This document shows, in pieces, positions 61,840-64,000 of a stretch of DNA of 64,000 bases. Under the pieces are notes generated by a model. That model had not been told where the DNA came from, did no database searches, and saw only the letters and a program-made list of their open reading frames with translations. The stretch comes from Pseudomonas fragi (GTDB lineage Bacteria > Pseudomonadota > Gammaproteobacteria > Pseudomonadales > Pseudomonadaceae). The stretch's first letter is position 1, and each line of letters starts with the position of its first letter. The stretch spans positions 5,007,001 through 5,071,000 of the forward strand of contig NZ_CP104861.1 in assembly GCF_025426255.1 (NCBI RefSeq). The letters are read 5' to 3'. Position numbers and translations under genes: made by a program.

Positions 61840-61929
61840 TGTGGAAAACCACTGATTTCCACCGGTGGATAATTTCATCCACAGCCGCAGAACTCCCGAA
61901 AATTCGAGCCTTGACCCGAATTATCCACA
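61840..61929. other. Cluster of DnaA-box-like nonamers
   Basis: TGTGGAAAA (61840), GGTGGATAA (61864), TCATCCACA (61875) and the perfect TTATCCACA (61921). The first two are inverted. Each imperfect copy differs from TTATCCACA at one position. Confidence 0.6.
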
Positions 61930-62165
61930 GGCGTAGAAAAGATCGGGCAAGTGCTGTCGTTGACAGCAACCCAGGTAGCCAGAACCTTTAAGGCTACGCC
62001 ACACCGTGGTGGTTCTCCCAAAGTGCGATTAGCGTCCGGCGGCTCGCACGGTCACTCACCGAGTGATGGATGCCAACTTCAGATCATTGCCATTGCGGCA
62101 AATACATCCCCTACCCAGCTGCCCTGCAGCAACCTATCCGCTTGGCCATTTCATTGCGCCAACCT

Positions 62166-62200
62166 GCGCCCGTCTCTTTCTTCCGGAAAGAGACGGGCGC
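62166..62200. repeat. Perfect hairpin, 15-base-pair stem
   Basis: GCGCCCGTCTCTTTC and GAAAGAGACGGGCGC around a TTCCG loop. Confidence 0.9.
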
Positions 62201-62424
62201 TCCTACCGCTGCTGCAGCTCAACTCGTACAAGGCATTGCGGCATTTCCCCTCGTGACAATCGGCGTGACAAACACCGAAGTCGCCAGCAACAGCGATGCA
62301 GATTATGGTGCCGCAGACTAGTGAATGAACTGCACCTGACTGACAGTCAGGTATGCCCCGGTCATCGCCTCACTGCCCTCACCTGACTCAGGATCTCGCG
62401 GCACCGGTCTCGTCAGCCAGTGCA

Positions 62425-62460
62425 GCCTCCTGAGCACTTCCCAGGAAGTGCTCAGGAGGC
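62425..62460. repeat. Perfect hairpin, 17-base-pair stem
   Basis: GCCTCCTGAGCACTTCC and GGAAGTGCTCAGGAGGC around a two-base centre (CA). It lies about 165 bases before the intact recombinase gene and has no T-run. Confidence 0.9.
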
Positions 62461-62623
62461 CAGATCATGAGATGCCCAAGCTCCCGGTCGTAAAGAGCCG
62501 TCAGTCCCGCGTTAGTGGACAAACCTCACAGGTCGCAGGGGCCTTGATCCCTGATAACACTCAACATTCTTGGCGGGATGACGTGGGGATGGTTTCAAGA
62601 GTTGGCTCGAGAGGAGTTTGATC

Positions 62624-63604
62624 ATGGGATTGGTCGGTAGAGGTGATGGGCGCAATTTTGGCTATGGCCGGCAATTGAGTTATGCCGGGCCGCAGGCGTT
62701 AAAAGACATGTTCGGCGGAGGGCATTACGGGACCGTCAAAGCGCACAGTGATCGTTGGCTGGCATTTGTACGATGGTGTCGGTCTGAGGATGGGCCCAGG
62801 CTTAACGATGCGAGGCAAATTGATTGGCGGACCTTGCTGGACTACGCCGGTCATCTGCGTCACCAAGTTGAACAAGGCGCTATCAGCATCGCCACCGCGC
62901 AAAACCGGTTGTCCAGCGTAAACCGCACCATGGCCGCACTTCGCGGTGATCAGTATGTGAAAGTGCCGAGTCCGAGCAAGACGCTGGGAATGCGGCGGAA
63001 CAGTGTTCGTCGCTCGGTGCCGCAAGGCCAAGACCGCGAACACGTGAAGCGCATCGTCGACGTGCTCTGCGAACACCAAATGCCGCGCGCGGCGGCCATC
63101 GTCCAGTTGGCGCGAGCCACCGGCATGCGCTTGCGCGAGGCCATCTTGGCCGACCTTTCGCGCCTGCGAAGAGAGGCCGAACACTACGACAAGATCAACA
63201 TCCAGGATGGCACTAAAGGTGGCCGCGGCGGCGCAACCGCGCCTCGTTGGATCAGGGTGGATGACCACATTCGCGAAGCGCTTAAATTTGCAGAACAGGT
63301 ATCGCCTGCGGGTGGCCGCAACCTGATTGCACTAAGCGAAAATTACTTAAGTGTTCTGCGGGAAGTCATCCGTCCGGCACGAGACGTCCTACATGCACAC
63401 AACCTCAAAGGTTTTCATGAGCTACGGGCGGCGTACGCGTGTGAACGCTATGAGCGGATCACGAATCACCGCGCGCCGATCAACGGCGGGGAATGTTGCG
63501 GGATCAATCGGTGCCTTGACCGCGAGGCCCGACGACAAATCAGCTACGAATTGGGGCACGGTAGGATTGATGTGGTTGCAGCCTACATCGGGGGGCGGAC
63601 ATGA
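62624..63604 (+). CDS. Tyrosine recombinase, integrase-domain family (PF12834/PF12835-like)
   Basis: 326-residue protein with all tyrosine-recombinase catalytic residues: R169 (ATGMRLREA), K198 (DGTKGGRGG), H265 and R268 (GFHELRAAYA), H312 (LGHGRID) and the nucleophile Y321 (VVAAYIGG). The N-terminal 120 residues form the core-binding domain (YGTVKAHSDRWLAFVRWCR). It is unrelated in detail to the decayed integrase upstream and resembles the phage-integrase-N/Integrase_1 group found near ends of islands. ATG 62624 has GAGGAG seven bases upstream. Its stop overlaps the next gene (ATGA). Confidence 0.87.
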   Translation: MGLVGRGDGRNFGYGRQLSYAGPQALKDMFGGGHYGTVKAHSDRWLAFVRWCRSEDGPRLNDARQIDWRTLLDYAGHLRHQVEQGAISIATAQNRLSSVNRTMAALRGDQYVKVPSPSKTLGMRRNSVRRSVPQGQDREHVKRIVDVLCEHQMPRAAAIVQLARATGMRLREAILADLSRLRREAEHYDKINIQDGTKGGRGGATAPRWIRVDDHIREALKFAEQVSPAGGRNLIALSENYLSVLREVIRPARDVLHAHNLKGFHELRAAYACERYERITNHRAPINGGECCGINRCLDREARRQISYELGHGRIDVVAAYIGGRT

Positions 63605-63888
63605 GTAAGCCCTTCGATATGGAACTGTTCTTGGCTGCGGTGCTGACGGGGTCGTATGCAACACGGCAACGCCATTTGCGTCAAGCGAAGCTTATTCAAA
63701 TGGAGATTGCAGAGCGTTGGCAGCGAAAGACGCCGTGGGCTTGGCAGAGAAAACATGTCGCATGGTTCTTAGATCATCGCCTGACCCGGCGCAGTAAGGC
63801 GACGAAGTATTATTACTTTTTGACAGTACGGCTGCTCGTCCGTCGTTTAGAAAGATCATGGGTATTCAATCACTTAGCGGACACCTGA
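63601..63888 (+). CDS. Small coupled protein resembling a lone recombinase core-binding domain
   Basis: 95-residue basic protein, translationally coupled to the recombinase (ATGA overlap at 63601-63604). The pattern RQRHLRQAKLIQMEIAERWQ, then PWAWQRKHVAWFLDHRL and SKATKYYYFLTVRLLVRRLE, is helical and resembles the SAM-like DNA-binding half of tyrosine recombinases, with no catalytic domain. It may bind the recombination sites as a direction factor or form mixed complexes; this is inference. No known name is recognised. Confidence 0.72.
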   Translation: MSKPFDMELFLAAVLTGSYATRQRHLRQAKLIQMEIAERWQRKTPWAWQRKHVAWFLDHRLTRRSKATKYYYFLTVRLLVRRLERSWVFNHLADT

Positions 63889-64000
63889 ATTGATACCCAC
63901 ACTAACTGCATATTTAGATTACGTGTTTGGATATGTATATCTTTGGCTTCAATCCGAATCCTTTGACAAGCTTGTGCCATGATTCCACAGCCAGAAGGAA
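63889..64000. other. AT-rich end of the window
   Basis: 112 bases, more AT-rich than the rest, without a supported gene. The element probably continues beyond the window. Confidence 0.3.

Larger units (their letters stand above)
61720..62623. other. Gene-free region with DnaA-box-like sites and long hairpins
   Basis: About 900 bases without a convincing gene. It holds a tight cluster of nonamers close to TTATCCACA at 61840-61929, and three perfect palindromes with stems of 18, 15 and 17 base pairs, described separately, plus a smaller one (ACCTGAC/GTCAGGT, 62334-62352). Short open frames run through the hairpins and look accidental. Confidence 0.6.

Noticed and set aside
62070..62321. Open frame of 83 codons in the hairpin-rich region
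   Set aside because: It runs straight through the perfect 15-base-pair hairpin, has a weak ribosome-binding site and shows no recognisable domain; two other frames overlap it.
60597..64000. Second attachment site (copy of the tRNA-Thr 3' end)
   Set aside because: No convincing copy of the tRNA 3' end was found by eye within the window; it may lie further on.

Overview
The window reads as a chromosomal segment of a Pseudomonas, most likely of the P. fluorescens lineage. The evidence is the dense, moderately GC-rich coding, the gene order and the repeats. The order glnA-ntrBC-trmL-secB-grxC-gpmI-envC-ctpA, then hisF/A/H/B, then asmA-mutY-yggX-tRNA-Phe, then an amino-acid ABC operon and tRNA-Thr matches what I know of P. 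aeruginosa. Two families of paired REP-type inverted repeats recur between genes. I cannot name the species.

Layout. 1-5.8 kb: start of pckA, hslO and hslR, rimB-rimK, and the ompR-envZ operon. 6-16.4 kb: tex with a thioesterase, gshA, a DUF3077 gene behind a structured leader, argA and argE, a CYTH/CHAD phosphatase, a lipocalin and a small lipoprotein. 16.6-24.6 kb: fbp, glgP, a YkgJ-type protein, typA and thiI. 24.7-30.4 kb is a nitrogen-control block: glnA behind a sigma-54 promoter, ntrB-ntrC with a perfect NtrC site upstream, and a sigma-54-driven small RNA that I assign to NrsZ. 30.4-38.9 kb: trmL, secB-grxC-rhodanese, gpmI-envC-ctpA-polysaccharide deacetylase, and a solute-binding protein. 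38.9-49.5 kb: a histidine operon with DUF2164 inserted, an OFA-type MFS carrier, asmA-mutY-yggX, tRNA-Phe and two less-known genes. 49.6-57.2 kb: DUF1272, a YhcG-type nuclease, an amino-acid permease and a four-gene amino-acid ABC operon ending in a methyltransferase. 57.2-60.4 kb: a periplasmic transthyretin-like hydrolase and a GlcG-like protein diverge from an HprRS-like two-component system around a shared 18-base box.

The last 3.5 kb is accessory DNA. tRNA-Thr(TGT) is followed by a decayed P4-type integrase. Next comes about 0.9 kb without a convincing gene, holding a cluster of DnaA-box-like nonamers and three long perfect hairpins. Last is an intact, different tyrosine recombinase translationally coupled to a 95-residue protein that looks like a lone DNA-binding domain. 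This region is the most likely place for something undescribed. Within the conserved part, the points most worth checking are the NrsZ-like RNA, the HprRS-box module, the DUF3077 leader and a cluster of DnaA boxes inside the methyltransferase gene.

All assignments come from reading the sequence and from remembered family features. No database search was run.
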